Positions 1-8,980 of a stretch of 64,000 nucleotides of DNA are shown piece after piece; within the stretch, counting starts at the first letter, position 1; every line of letters starts with the position of its first letter. The position numbers and the translations under genes were made by a program. The notes under the pieces were generated by a model. The model was not told where the DNA came from, did not search any database, and worked only from the letters and a program-made list of their open reading frames with translations. The stretch is from Geodermatophilus aquaeductus (lineage in GTDB: Bacteria; Actinomycetota; Actinomycetes; Mycobacteriales; Geodermatophilaceae): positions 959,082 to 1,023,081 of the forward strand of contig NZ_FXTJ01000001.1 in the NCBI RefSeq assembly GCF_900182545.1, in the 5' to 3' direction.

Positions 1-1536
1 GCCGACCCGGTCCAGGTCGAGGTCGGTGTGCCGGCTGATCGCCGTCTGCACGTGGTCGTTGCGGACGTCGACGGTGAGCAGGCCGAACGCGCTGACGTTG
101 CCCGGGTTCGGCGGCACCAGCGTGCGCGGGAGGCCGAGGACGTCCATGAGCCGGCAGGCCAGCAGCGAGCCGGACCCACCGAAGGTGGTGAGCGTGAAGT
201 CGCGGACGTCGAGGCCGCGCGCCACGGTGACCTGGCGCAGCGCGTTGGCCTGGTTCCACGCCGAGATCTCCAGGATCCCCAGCGCGGTGCGCTCCAGCGA
301 CAGCCCGAGCCGCTCGCCGAGGGCGGACAGCCCCTTGCGGGCGGCGTCCACCGACAGGGCGATCTCCCCGCCGAGCAGGTGCGGGGGGATCCGGCCGAGG
401 ACGACGTGCGCGTCGGTGACCGTGGGCTCGGTGCCGCCGGAGGGGTAGCACATCGGTCCCGGGTCGGCGCCGGCCGAGCGCGGCCCGACCTTGAGCGTCC
501 CCTCGGGGGAGAGCCAGGCGATCGAGCCGCCCCCGGCGCCCACGGTGACGACGTCGATCATCGGGATCTTCGACGGGTACTCGCCGACCGAGCCCTCGGT
601 GGTGAGCGTCGGCTCGCCGTCGACGACGACCGTGACGTCGGTGGAGGTGCCGCCGCCGTCGCAGGTCAGGACCCGGTCGAAGCCCGCCGCCCCGGCGATG
701 AGCGCCGCGCCCAGCGCCCCGGCCGCCGGGCCGGACAGCATCGTGGTGATCGGCTGGTGCACCACCTCGGCCGCCGACAGCACGCCGCCGTTGCTCTTCA
801 TCACGTAGAAGGGCACGCCCGGGGCGATCTCGTCGAGGCGGGTGCGGATGTTGGTGACGTAGGCGCCCACCCGCGGCTTGACGGCGGCGTCGACCAGCGT
901 GGTGACCGACCGCTCGTACTCGCGGTACTCGCGCAGCACCTGCGAGCTGATCGACACGACCGCGCCGGGGTGCTCCTCGCGCAGCACCTCGAGCATCGCC
1001 CGCTCGTGGGTGTCGTCGGCGTAGGCGTGCAGGAAGCAGACGCCGACGGTCGTGATGCCGGCGTCGTGGAAGAAGCGGGCCGTGGCGACGGCGTCGTCGC
1101 GGTCGAAGGGGCGCACCTCGGCGCCGGCGGGGTCGAGCCGGCCGCGGACGGTGCGCACCAGGTCGGCGGGGACGATCCGCGGCGGCTTGACCCAGAAGTA
1201 GCTGTTGCCGTAGCCGTCGGGCACCGACTGCCGGGCGATCTCCAGCACCGACTCGTAGCCCTCGGTGGTGATGAAGCCGATCCGGTCGAGCTTCCCCTCG
1301 AGCAGCTGGTTGGTGGCCACCGTCGTGCCGTGGCTGACCGCCGTCACCGCGCTGCCGTCGAGGTCCATGAGGTCGAGGACCTTGCGGACGCCGGCCAGGA
1401 AGCCCTCGGCGGGGTCGGCCGGGGTGGACGGCGTCTTGGTGGTCGTCGTCCGCCCGGTCTCCTCGTCGACGGCGACGACGTCGGTGAACGTGCCCCCGGT
1501 GTCGATCCCGATCCGCACCCGGCGCGCCGCTGCCAT
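1..1536 (-). CDS. hyuA: Hydantoinase/oxoprolinase HyuA-type subunit, 3' end cut by window
   Basis: The frame stays open from an ATG at 1536 to the window edge, giving 512 codons of N-terminal and central sequence. It begins MAAARRVRIGIDTGGTFTDVV, the glycine/threonine-rich ATP-binding signature of the hydantoinase/oxoprolinase (ASKHA) superfamily. HGTTVATNQLLEG, LSGPAAG and CDGGGTSTDV follow in family order. Members hydrolyse hydantoins or 5-oxoproline with ATP, usually with a HyuB partner that would lie beyond the left edge. The family also contains acetone carboxylase subunits, so the substrate is not fixed. The start is favoured because TAAGGT lies 8 nt upstream, as in a leaderless actinobacterial promoter. 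Its upstream motif resembles those at the nucleobase genes at 49 and 59 kb. Confidence 0.9.
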   Translation of the reverse strand, partial: MAAARRVRIGIDTGGTFTDVVAVDEETGRTTTTKTPSTPADPAEGFLAGVRKVLDLMDLDGSAVTAVSHGTTVATNQLLEGKLDRIGFITTEGYESVLEIARQSVPDGYGNSYFWVKPPRIVPADLVRTVRGRLDPAGAEVRPFDRDDAVATARFFHDAGITTVGVCFLHAYADDTHERAMLEVLREEHPGAVVSISSQVLREYREYERSVTTLVDAAVKPRVGAYVTNIRTRLDEIAPGVPFYVMKSNGGVLSAAEVVHQPITTMLSGPAAGALGAALIAGAAGFDRVLTCDGGGTSTDVTVVVDGEPTLTTEGSVGEYPSKIPMIDVVTVGAGGGSIAWLSPEGTLKVGPRSAGADPGPMCYPSGGTEPTVTDAHVVLGRIPPHLLGGEIALSVDAARKGLSALGERLGLSLERTALGILEISAWNQANALRQVTVARGLDVRDFTLTTFGGSGSLLACRLMDVLGLPRTLVPPNPGNVSAFGLLTVDVRNDHVQTAISRHTDLDLDRVG

Positions 1537-1546
1537 GCCCCGATAC

Positions 1547-1558
1547 CTTAGTGCTGAG
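1547..1558. promoter_or_regulatory. Candidate operator and -10 upstream of hyuA
   Basis: CTTAGTGCTGAG lies 10 bp before the hyuA start. On the minus strand it reads CTCAGCACTAAG and overlaps a TAAGGT -10. It fits the loose consensus CTYAGYGSTRAR built from sites at 49255, 49304 (minus-strand reading) and 59246. The function is inferred from resemblance only. Confidence 0.4.
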
Positions 1559-1637
1559 GAATCCCGGCGGGAAGAGCCGCGCCGGACGCAAGCCGGGCGC
1601 AAGCCGCCTGCGAGCCCCGCGGACGACGGTCGGCCCC

Positions 1638-2852
1638 GTGACCAGCCGCCGAGCCGCCGTCCTGACGACCGCCGCCGTCCTCCTGCTCTCCGCCTGCGGG
1701 ACCGGCTGGCCCGACGACGCCGGCGGGCCGGTGCCGCCCGGCCCCTACGCCGGGCTCGCCGACCGCGCGCTGTTCCGGGACGTCGTCGACGGGGAGTTCG
1801 GGGCCGCGCACGTCACCGGCGACGACGCGGTCGTGTACGTGCTGGGCGACCGCCCGTTCGACGTCGAGCGCGACGACCTGCCCCGCCCGCCCGACGTGCT
1901 GCTCGCCCACCCGGTGACGGCCGACGGGCTGGGCGAGCCGGTGGTGTTCACCGAGGGGGAGCACTGGCCGCGGACCACCTCGCCGCTCACCGCCGGCCTG
2001 GCGCAGGCCCCCGACGGCGACGCCCTCCTGCTGGCCCAGGTCGCCGACGACAGCGGGGTCGACCGGGGCCTGCCGGAGCTGGTCCTGCTGCGGTTCGACC
2101 CCGGGAGCGGGGAGGTGACCCGCGTGCCGCTGGCCTGGGAGTGGCCGTTCGCGGGCGGCGCGCTGCTGACCTGGACCGAGCTGGCGTGCGACGCCGAGGG
2201 GACCTGCGTGGCCCGGCTCAGCGAGGGCGACGGCGCGGACGCCGACGTCGTCCTGGACGCCGACACCGGGGAGGTGCTGGCCGAGGACCCACCCGGCGCG
2301 GACCTGCCCGGCACGCCCGCACCGGACGGCACCGCGCGCGTGCTGTTCGGCGCCGACACCCGGGAGGCGCCGCCGGGGGACTCGCCCGGTTACGACTGGC
2401 GGCTGCCCTGGGCGCAGTACGCCACGGCCGCCGGGGAGCCGGCCGGGCCGCGGGTGCCGCTGGCGGAGGTGAGCGCGGTCGTCGTCGACTCGCACCTGCG
2501 TCCCGACGGCACGCTGCTGGTCGCCGTCCAGGAGGAGCACAGCAACACCACGCGGCTGCTCGCGCTCACGCCGGGCGACCCGGCGCCCACCGTGCTCGCC
2601 GAGACCGGCGGGGCGCCGCCGCGCGACGCCCTGGTCGTGGACGAGGACGCCGGCCAGGCCCACCTCCTCGGCGCGCAGGACGTCCTGGTCCCGGTCCTGC
2701 TGACGGTCGACCTGGCCACCGGGGAGGTCGCGGAGACCGGCCCGTTGTGCCCCGAGGACGCCGCGTTCGACCACCTCCGGCTCACCGCGGCCGGCGCCGT
2801 CGCCGTCGGCTCCTGCGAGGGCCGCGCCGAGGGCCTGTGGGTCCTCCGGTGA
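1638..2852 (+). CDS. Secreted lipoprotein of unknown function
   Basis: From the GTG at 1638 the product is 404 residues. It opens with MTSRRAAVLTTAAVLLLSAC, an Arg-rich n-region, a hydrophobic core and a lipobox (LLSAC) with the Cys at residue 20, so it is probably a lipid-anchored exported protein. An in-frame ATG at 1551 would add 29 residues ahead of the signal peptide and is less likely. The mature part is acidic and has repeated short stretches of the form D..T/SGEV, as seen in beta-propeller-like extracellular proteins. No specific family was recognised. It stands alone between hyuA (divergent) and the hydrolase at 2961. Confidence 0.75.
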   Translation: MTSRRAAVLTTAAVLLLSACGTGWPDDAGGPVPPGPYAGLADRALFRDVVDGEFGAAHVTGDDAVVYVLGDRPFDVERDDLPRPPDVLLAHPVTADGLGEPVVFTEGEHWPRTTSPLTAGLAQAPDGDALLLAQVADDSGVDRGLPELVLLRFDPGSGEVTRVPLAWEWPFAGGALLTWTELACDAEGTCVARLSEGDGADADVVLDADTGEVLAEDPPGADLPGTPAPDGTARVLFGADTREAPPGDSPGYDWRLPWAQYATAAGEPAGPRVPLAEVSAVVVDSHLRPDGTLLVAVQEEHSNTTRLLALTPGDPAPTVLAETGGAPPRDALVVDEDAGQAHLLGAQDVLVPVLLTVDLATGEVAETGPLCPEDAAFDHLRLTAAGAVAVGSCEGRAEGLWVLR

Positions 2853-2960
2853 GCCGCGCGGCCCGGACCAACGAGCCGGAGCCGTGCCGGAACGGGTGAC
2901 GCGCCCCGTGTGACCGTGATCTCATCGTCTGTGGGGGCGGACCGTACGAGAGGAACCCAC

Positions 2961-4094
2961 GTGGCCGAGGTCGAGGGCAGCTGCGACGAGCGCTTCACCG
3001 GTGTCCGGGAGGCGCTGGCCGAGCAGCTGGACAGGGACGAGCTCGGCGCGTCGATCGCGGTCGACGTCGACGGCGAGGTGGTCGTCGACGTCTGGGGCGG
3101 CTGGCGGGACGAGGCCCGGACGACGCCGTGGACGCGGGACACGATCGTCAACGTCTGGTCGACGACGAAGACGGTGCTCGGGCTGGCCGCCCTCGTCTGC
3201 CACGACCGCGGTCTGCTCGACGTGCACGCCCCCGTCGCCGAGTACTGGCCGGAGTTCGCGGCCAACGGCAAGGAGGGCGTGCTCGTCCGGCACCTGCTCG
3301 CGCACACCTCCGGCGTCTCCGGGTGGGAGCAGCCGTTCACGCTCGCCGACATGTACGACTGGGACACCGCGACGGCGCGGCTGGCGGCCCAGGCGCCCTG
3401 GTGGGAGCCCGGAACGGCGTCGGGCTACCACGCCAACGACCAGGGGCACCTCGTCGGCGAGGTGGTCCGGCGGGTGAGCGGGAAGCCGTTCCGGCAGTTC
3501 GTGGCCGAGGAGCTCGCCGGCCCGGCCGGGGCGGACTTCCAGGTGGGCGCCCGCGAGGAGGACTGGCCGCGCATCGCGCCCGTCGTCCCCCCGCCGCCGC
3601 TGCCGATCGACCTCGCCGCCCTCGACCCGGCCAGCCCGATGGTGCGCACGTTCACCGGACCGGTCGCCGACGCCGCCGCCGCGAACACGCCGGCGTGGCG
3701 CCGCGCGGACATGGGCGCGCTCAACGGGCACTCCAACGCCCGCGGCGTCCTGCAGGTGATGCGGGCGGTGTCCCTGGGCGGCGTCACCGGCGGCGTCCGG
3801 CTGCTGGGGGAGAAGACGATCGACCTGGTCTTCGACCAGCAGTCCGACGGCGTCGACCTGGTGCTCGGCGTGCCCGTCCGGTTCGGCATCGGCTTCGCGC
3901 TCGGCTCGGCGGCCCTGCCCTACCTGCCCGACGGGAGGATCTGCTTCTGGGGCGGCTGGGGCGGCTCGCTGGTGCTGATGGACCTCGACCGCCGGGTGAC
4001 GTTCACCTACACGATGAACCGCATGGCCCCGGGCATCGTCGGCTCCGACCGCAGCGAGGCCTACGTCCGCGCCCTCTACGCCGCGCTGGGCTAG
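2961..4094 (+). CDS. Beta-lactamase-fold serine hydrolase (class C/EstB-like)
   Basis: The GTG at 2961 has AGAGG in front and gives 377 residues; an in-frame ATG at 2910 lacks this. S67-T-T-K70 (WSTTKTVLG) is the SxxK nucleophile motif of serine beta-lactamases, DD-peptidases and EstB-type esterases. GYHAND at 155-160 lies where the YxN motif is expected. The C-terminal FWGGWGGS stretch is at the third-motif region. There is no signal peptide, so a cytoplasmic esterase or related hydrolase is more likely than a periplasmic beta-lactamase. The substrate cannot be assigned. The next gene starts directly after its stop codon. Confidence 0.85.
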   Translation: MAEVEGSCDERFTGVREALAEQLDRDELGASIAVDVDGEVVVDVWGGWRDEARTTPWTRDTIVNVWSTTKTVLGLAALVCHDRGLLDVHAPVAEYWPEFAANGKEGVLVRHLLAHTSGVSGWEQPFTLADMYDWDTATARLAAQAPWWEPGTASGYHANDQGHLVGEVVRRVSGKPFRQFVAEELAGPAGADFQVGAREEDWPRIAPVVPPPPLPIDLAALDPASPMVRTFTGPVADAAAANTPAWRRADMGALNGHSNARGVLQVMRAVSLGGVTGGVRLLGEKTIDLVFDQQSDGVDLVLGVPVRFGIGFALGSAALPYLPDGRICFWGGWGGSLVLMDLDRRVTFTYTMNRMAPGIVGSDRSEAYVRALYAALG

Positions 4095-4964
4095 GTGGAC
4101 GGCCGGCTCGCGCTCGAGTTCCTCGAGGGCACCGACGCCCTCGTCTGCGTCGTGGACGGGGACGGCCGCATCCTGCTGGCCAACCCCGCCCTGCAGCGGT
4201 TCACCGGGCGCACGGCCGACCAGCTCCTCGGGCGCTGCTTCGTCGACGTCTACGTCGTCCCGGAGCACCGGGAGCTGGCCGTGGACGCCGTCACCCGCGC
4301 GGTCGCGACCGGCCGGGCCCACCCGCAGGAGGGCGACTGGCTGACCGCTGACGGCGGCCGGCGCCTGATCTCGATGCAGAACAACGTGCTCACCGGGCCC
4401 GACGGGCGGGCCTACGCCGTCGCCACCGTCGGCATCGACGTCACCGACCAGCGGCAGCGCGAGGCGCAGCTGTCGGAGCGGGCGCGCACCGACCGGCTCA
4501 CCGGGATCCCCAACCGCGGCACGTTCTTCGAGGAGCTGGCCCGCCACCTCGACGCGGGGGCCGACTGCGTCTGCGGGGTGCTCTTCTGCGACCTCGACGG
4601 CTTCAAGGGCGTCAACGACGTGCACGGGCACGCCGTCGGTGACGCCGTGCTGGTCGAGGTGGCCGCCCGGCTGCGCGCGATGGCCGCCCCCGGCCACCTC
4701 GTCGCCCGTCTCGGCGGCGACGAGTTCGTCGTCCTGTGCCCCGGCTGCGACGAGCCCGCGCTCACCGCGCTCGCCGCCGCGGCGCGCGCGCGGGTCGGCG
4801 CGCCGGTGCCCACCGCGGCCGGGCCGGTGGCGGTCGGCGTGAGCATCGGCAGCGCCGTCGGCCGGCCCGGGGAGTCGCCGGACGAGGTGATCACCCGCGC
4901 CGACCGGGCGATGTACGGGGCCAAGACCCGCCGGCACCGCAGGCCCGGGCGCCCGCAGGACTAG
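4095..4964 (+). CDS. PAS-GGDEF diguanylate cyclase
   Basis: A PAS domain (about residues 5-120, with ILLANPALQRFTGR) is followed by a GGDEF domain (about 130-285). The catalytic loop GGDEF is at 207-211 and CDLDGFKGVND precedes it, so both substrate and metal sites look intact. It should make c-di-GMP from two GTP. The RxxD inhibitory I-site is absent (Ala and His at the Arg and Asp positions), so product inhibition through that site is unlikely. The GTG start abuts the stop of the hydrolase gene, implying co-translation. The protein is a close paralogue in architecture of the one at 9857-10813. Confidence 0.9.
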   Translation: MDGRLALEFLEGTDALVCVVDGDGRILLANPALQRFTGRTADQLLGRCFVDVYVVPEHRELAVDAVTRAVATGRAHPQEGDWLTADGGRRLISMQNNVLTGPDGRAYAVATVGIDVTDQRQREAQLSERARTDRLTGIPNRGTFFEELARHLDAGADCVCGVLFCDLDGFKGVNDVHGHAVGDAVLVEVAARLRAMAAPGHLVARLGGDEFVVLCPGCDEPALTALAAAARARVGAPVPTAAGPVAVGVSIGSAVGRPGESPDEVITRADRAMYGAKTRRHRRPGRPQD

Positions 4965-5404
4965 CGGGGCCGGCCGATCCCGGTGCCGTACAGGACGGCG
5001 AGGACGGCACCGGAGGGCGCCAGCCAGATGAACCACGGGTACACCGGGCCGCCGTTGCCCAGCGAGACCAGCAGCCAGACGACGACGTTCACCGCGACGA
5101 TCGAGGCCCACACGGTGGTGAGGACCCGCATCGCCGTCCCGCCGCCGGTGTCGGAGAAGACGCGGTGCCGCGGCGCCCGCCGCGGCGGGGGCGGTGCCGC
5201 CGGCGGCTCGGGCAGGTCGCGGGTGACGTGGTCGAGCTCGCCGCGGGTCCGCGCGGCCCAGACCGCCTGCACGCGCTCGTCGAACTCGTGCAGGTCGAGC
5301 TGGCCGGCGCCCACCGCGCGGTGCAGCCGGTCCTGGACGACCCTCCGCTCGACGTCGGAGACGCGGAGCTCCTCGGTGCGCACCGGCTCGTTCATGCGCA
5401 GCAT
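4961..5404 (-). CDS. DUF1707 protein with C-terminal membrane domain
   Basis: The 147-residue product has an N-terminal DUF1707 helix pair (RVSDVERRVVQDRLHRAVGAGQLDLHEFDERV..A..ARTRGEL, about residues 12-60), a common actinobacterial module. A Pro-rich linker leads to two predicted transmembrane helices (about 95-115 and 122-142). The function of the family is not known to me. Its last codons overlap the convergent diguanylate cyclase by 4 nt. An alternative ATG at 5395 would remove three residues. Confidence 0.8.
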   Translation of the reverse strand: MLRMNEPVRTEELRVSDVERRVVQDRLHRAVGAGQLDLHEFDERVQAVWAARTRGELDHVTRDLPEPPAAPPPPRRAPRHRVFSDTGGGTAMRVLTTVWASIVAVNVVVWLLVSLGNGGPVYPWFIWLAPSGAVLAVLYGTGIGRPR

Positions 5405-5451
5405 CGTGGCACCGCGGCCCGCCCCGTGGGGTCCGTCGTCCGGTGGACGCG

Positions 5452-5868
5452 TCAGTCGAGCAGGGCGCGCAGCAGGCGGGCGAGCTCGGCGCGGTCGGCG
5501 GCCGGCAGGCGGGCGAACAGGTCACGGGTGTCGGCGCGGCGGGCGGCGTCGACCTCGGCCTGCACCCGCCGTCCCTCCTCCGTCGCCCGCAGCAGCACCG
5601 CCCGCCGGTCGGTCGGGTCGGGACTGCGCTCGACCAGGCCGCGCTCCTGCAGCGCGTCGGTCACCTCGGTCGCCGAGCGGGGCGCGATGTGCAGCGCCTC
5701 GGCGAGGTCGGACAGCCGCGCGCCCTCGCGGGCGACCACGACCCGCAGCGCGCGGGCCTGGTGCGGCGAGAGCGCCCACGGCGCGAGGACGTCGCCCCAC
5801 CGCCGGCGCTGGGTGCGGGCGACCCGCATGACCAGCTCGGCGATCTCCGCGCCGTCGTCGTCCGCCAC
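5452..5868 (-). CDS. MarR-family transcriptional regulator
   Basis: The 138-residue protein has the MarR winged-helix core. LSPHQARALRVV..EGARLSDLAEALHIAPRSATEVTDALQERGLVER is the helix-turn-helix, and DPTDRRAVLLRATEEGRR is the wing with its conserved Asp-Arg. It is divergent from the ABC exporter at 5952. This is the usual arrangement for a MarR repressor controlling a drug or metabolite exporter. A 13-bp inverted repeat at 5907-5919 in the shared promoter is a candidate operator. Ligand and targets are inferred only from this context. Confidence 0.88.
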   Translation of the reverse strand: MADDDGAEIAELVMRVARTQRRRWGDVLAPWALSPHQARALRVVVAREGARLSDLAEALHIAPRSATEVTDALQERGLVERSPDPTDRRAVLLRATEEGRRVQAEVDAARRADTRDLFARLPAADRAELARLLRALLD

Positions 5869-5906
5869 GGGGGAATGGTAGCGGCGATGGTGTGGTTACC
5901 GGAACG

Positions 5907-5919
5907 TGAGGTAGCCTCA
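5907..5919. promoter_or_regulatory. Inverted repeat in the marR/ABC divergent promoter
   Basis: TGAGG-TAG-CCTCA is a perfect 5+3+5 inverted repeat in the 83-bp gap between the MarR gene and the ABC transporter. It is a candidate autoregulatory operator. It is short, so chance occurrence is possible. Confidence 0.4.
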
Positions 5920-5951
5920 GCAACTGTCAGGAGGTGGTCGCCATCGCGGAG

Positions 5952-7781
5952 ATGGACACGAACCGGGGGAGGGGCGGGTCCGGGCGGACCGTCGACCCCG
6001 CCGACCGGGCGCAGCTGGAGCGCGCGCCGGTCTCCCTGCGCCGGGTCACGGCGCTGTTCGGCCCCTACCGCTGGCAGGTCGCGACCGTGGTGGCGCTCAT
6101 CGTCGCCTCCTCGACCGTCGCGCTGGCGACGCCGTTCCTCGTCCGGCTGGTGATCGACGAGGCCCTGCCCCGGCAGGACGTCGAGCTGCTGGTCTGGGCG
6201 GTCGCCGGGATGGTCGCCGTCACCGGGGTGACCGCCGTCCTCGGCGTGCTGCAGACCTGGCTGTCCACGACGGTCGGCCAGCGCGTCATGCACGGCCTGC
6301 GGACGGCGGTGTTCACGCACCTGCAGCGGCAGTCGGTCGGCTTCTTCACCCGCACCCGCGGGGGAGAGGTGCAGTCGCGGCTCACCCACGACATCGGCGG
6401 CATGCAGTCGGTGGTGACCTCGACGGCGACGTCGCTGGCGTCCAACGCCACCACCGTCGTCGGCACCGTGGTGGCGATGGTGGCGCTGTCCTGGCGGCTG
6501 TCGCTGCTCTCGCTGGTCGTGCTGCCGCCGGCGATCGCGCTGACCCGCCGGGTCGCCCGGATGCGCCGCGCGGTCACCGCGCAGCGGCAGCGGCACCTCG
6601 CCGACCTGCACGGACAGGTCGAGGAGGGGCTCAGTGTCAGCGGCGTGCTGCTCGGCAAGACCCTGGGCGCGGGCCCGGCGGCGTCCCGGCGGTTCGCCGC
6701 GACCTCGCAGGACCTCGTGGGCCTGGAGGTCCGCTCGCAGCTGGCCGGGCGCTGGCGGATGGCCTCGATGAGCGTCGTCTTCGCCGGCATCCCCGCGCTG
6801 ATCTACCTGTTCGCCGGGCTGCCGGCGACCTCCGGCGGCATGACGATCGGCACGCTGGTCGCCTTCACCACGCTGCAGGGCACGCTGTTCCGCCCGCTCA
6901 TGGGCCTGCTCGACGTCGGCGTCTCGGTGACCAGTTCGATGGCGCTGTTCAGCCGCGTCTTCGAGTACCTCGACCTGCCGGTGGAGATCGACGACCCGGC
7001 GTCCCCGGTGGAGCTCGACCCGGCCGCGGTGCGCGGCGAGGTCCGCTGGGAGCACGTCGACTTCGCCTACCCCGACGGCGCCCGCCCCGCGCTGACCGCC
7101 GTCGACGTGACGGTCCCCGCCGGGACGACGCTGGCGCTGGTGGGCGAGACCGGGTCGGGCAAGTCGACGATGGCCTCGCTGGTCGCCCGCCTGGCCGACC
7201 CCACCGCCGGCCGCGTGACCATCGACGGCGTCGACCTGCGCGACCTGCGGCTGGCCACGCTCGCGCAGGTGGTCGGCGTCGTCTCCCAGGAGACCTACCT
7301 GGTGCACGCCACTGTGCGGGAGAACCTGCGGCACGCCCGGCCCGAGGCCACCGACGCCGAGATCGAGGCCGCGGCCCGGCGGGCGCAGGTGCACGAGGTG
7401 ATCGCAGCGCTGCCCGACGGCTACGACACCGTCGTCGGCGCGCGGGGTCACCGGTTCTCCGGCGGGGAGAAGCAGCGGCTGGCCATCGCCCGCACGTTGC
7501 TGCGCGACCCGCGGGTGCTGGTGCTCGACGAGGCGACCAGCGCGCTGGACACCGCCACCGAGCGGGCGGTGCAGGCGGCGCTGGACGAGGCCCGCCGCGG
7601 CCGGACGACCATCACCATCGCCCACCGGCTGTCCACCGTGCGGCACGCCGACCGGATCGTCGTCCTCGACGCCGGCCGGGTGGTCGAGTCCGGCACGCAC
7701 GCCGAGCTGGTGGCCCGCGGTGGCCGCTACGCGGAGCTGGTCGCCGCCGGCGACTCCGCCGAGGACCTGCTCGCCGCCTGA
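5952..7781 (+). CDS. ABC transporter, fused permease-ATPase half-transporter
   Basis: About 609 residues from the ATG at 5952. The N-terminal exporter transmembrane domain spans about residues 30-330. The nucleotide-binding domain follows with Walker A GETGSGKST, Q-loop VSQETYLVH, signature FSGGEKQRL, Walker B VLVLDEATSALD and switch-His IAHRLSTV. It should work as a homodimeric exporter of a hydrophobic or drug-like substrate. An AGGAGG lies at 5929-5934, which is far for the ATG at 5952, while an in-frame GTG at 5934 overlaps it. The start is therefore uncertain by six codons. The divergent MarR gene is the likely regulator. Confidence 0.9.
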   Translation: MDTNRGRGGSGRTVDPADRAQLERAPVSLRRVTALFGPYRWQVATVVALIVASSTVALATPFLVRLVIDEALPRQDVELLVWAVAGMVAVTGVTAVLGVLQTWLSTTVGQRVMHGLRTAVFTHLQRQSVGFFTRTRGGEVQSRLTHDIGGMQSVVTSTATSLASNATTVVGTVVAMVALSWRLSLLSLVVLPPAIALTRRVARMRRAVTAQRQRHLADLHGQVEEGLSVSGVLLGKTLGAGPAASRRFAATSQDLVGLEVRSQLAGRWRMASMSVVFAGIPALIYLFAGLPATSGGMTIGTLVAFTTLQGTLFRPLMGLLDVGVSVTSSMALFSRVFEYLDLPVEIDDPASPVELDPAAVRGEVRWEHVDFAYPDGARPALTAVDVTVPAGTTLALVGETGSGKSTMASLVARLADPTAGRVTIDGVDLRDLRLATLAQVVGVVSQETYLVHATVRENLRHARPEATDAEIEAAARRAQVHEVIAALPDGYDTVVGARGHRFSGGEKQRLAIARTLLRDPRVLVLDEATSALDTATERAVQAALDEARRGRTTITIAHRLSTVRHADRIVVLDAGRVVESGTHAELVARGGRYAELVAAGDSAEDLLAA

Positions 7782-7785
7782 CCCC

Positions 7786-7815
7786 GGGCGGCAGAGATGG
7801 CCATTCCTGCCGCCC
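7786..7815. repeat. Palindromic element B, copy 1, between convergent genes
   Basis: Perfect 9-bp arms GGGCGGCAG and CTGCCGCCC flank an AGATGGCCATTC centre that contains ATGGCCAT. It lies between the ABC transporter stop (7781) and the convergent stop at 7822, so it could act as a bidirectional terminator. The 22-bp core (7790-7811) recurs at 10910 and 46229. Confidence 0.7.
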
Positions 7816-7821
7816 TGCCGG

Positions 7822-8928
7822 TCAGGCGACGTCGACGGCCTTGAGGCGGATGCCGCGGAAGGCGGCCAGCCGCTCGGCCTGCTTCCCGATCGCGGCGCGG
7901 ACGGCGGGGGAGAGGGTCTCCCACGGCTCGACGGTCACCGTCAGTGCCTTCCCGGCCTTCCGCGGCCGCCACACCCCGGCGATCCCCCCGCCGGCCAGCA
8001 CCGCGCCCGGGCGGCCCAGCGTCGGCCACAGCTCCTTCCGGCGGGCGGGGTCGGCGATCGTCTCGCGGTCGCGGCCCTGCAGGAACAGGTCGAACGGGCC
8101 GAGCAGCCGGGTGACCCCGGACGGCACCGCGCCCAGGCGGTCGACGTCGTCGGCCAGCAGCCAGCGCCGCTGCCCGTCGACGGTCACCTCGACGGCGTCC
8201 TCGGGCCAGTGCGCCTTCACGTCGGTGACCGGCGCGTCGAGGTACCCGGCCACGTGCTGGTGCGTGGCCGGGCCGAGCAGGTGCAGGTACGCGCGGACGA
8301 CGTCGAGCCGGCCGGGGACGGTGCCGGCCGGCGCGAGGCCCGGCACCGGCTGCAGCACCGGCGGGGAGGTGCCCGGCTGCAGCTCGAGCCCCGCGCGCAG
8401 CGCCGAGAGCCGGAACGGCTGTTCCCACAGGTGGACGGCGTCGCAGGGGACGCAGAACCGGTTGTACGGGCCGGGCTCGCCGTCGACCCTCAGCGCGTCC
8501 GACAGCCGCCGCGACATCTCGCCCTTGACCGTCGGCTCGGTCACGATCTCCCGCATCCGCCCGGCGATCGTGTCCAGCGCGGTGAGCACGGGGATGCCGG
8601 CGGCCCTCAGCGGCCTCGCGGCGTCGAAGACCCGTTTGGCGGCGTCGGCCTCGGAGAACGGCGCGGTGGCGGTGGCGACGGCGGGCAGGTCGGCGCGTCG
8701 GTAGAGGTGCGGGGCGCCGCGGAGGGTCCAGGCGAGCGCCAGCTCCCCGGCGTCCAGCGCCCCGACGTCCACCCCGCGGACGGCCAGCGCCCACAGCGCG
8801 CCGTCGGGGCCGGTGTCCTGCACCCCGAGGTCGAGGACGGCGGTGTCGGCCACGGTGCCGGACCCCCGGTCCAGCTGTTGGGCGGTGACCCGGGCGGCGA
8901 GGACGTCGCGGGCGGACGCGGTGGGCAC
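7822..8928 (-). CDS. Winged-helix DNA-binding domain protein (HTH_42/AlkZ-related)
   Basis: The 368-residue protein resembles the HTH_42 superfamily, which contains the AlkZ/YcaQ interstrand-crosslink DNA glycosylases and many uncharacterised actinobacterial members. Supporting segments are the N-terminal LAARVTAQQLDRG, the LDLGVQD stretch where the family's Q-x-Q/D loop lies, the LAWTLRGAPHLYR strand, and a C-terminal AGGGIAGVWRPRKAGKALTVTVEPWETLS segment. Whether it has glycosylase activity cannot be said from sequence. It starts with GTG and converges on the ABC transporter gene. Confidence 0.7.
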   Translation of the reverse strand: MPTASARDVLAARVTAQQLDRGSGTVADTAVLDLGVQDTGPDGALWALAVRGVDVGALDAGELALAWTLRGAPHLYRRADLPAVATATAPFSEADAAKRVFDAARPLRAAGIPVLTALDTIAGRMREIVTEPTVKGEMSRRLSDALRVDGEPGPYNRFCVPCDAVHLWEQPFRLSALRAGLELQPGTSPPVLQPVPGLAPAGTVPGRLDVVRAYLHLLGPATHQHVAGYLDAPVTDVKAHWPEDAVEVTVDGQRRWLLADDVDRLGAVPSGVTRLLGPFDLFLQGRDRETIADPARRKELWPTLGRPGAVLAGGGIAGVWRPRKAGKALTVTVEPWETLSPAVRAAIGKQAERLAAFRGIRLKAVDVA

Positions 8929-8980
8929 GTCGGCACCCTAGGGCCGGCCGGGGACACGCGCGGCGCCCCCGGCCGGGGCG

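Noticed and set aside
5661..7700. Long open frame antisense to the ABC transporter
   Set aside because: Its composition (His/Gln/Arg/Gly-rich, no recognisable domain) is the usual shadow of GC-rich coding sequence. The same applies to similar long antisense frames opposite most genes.
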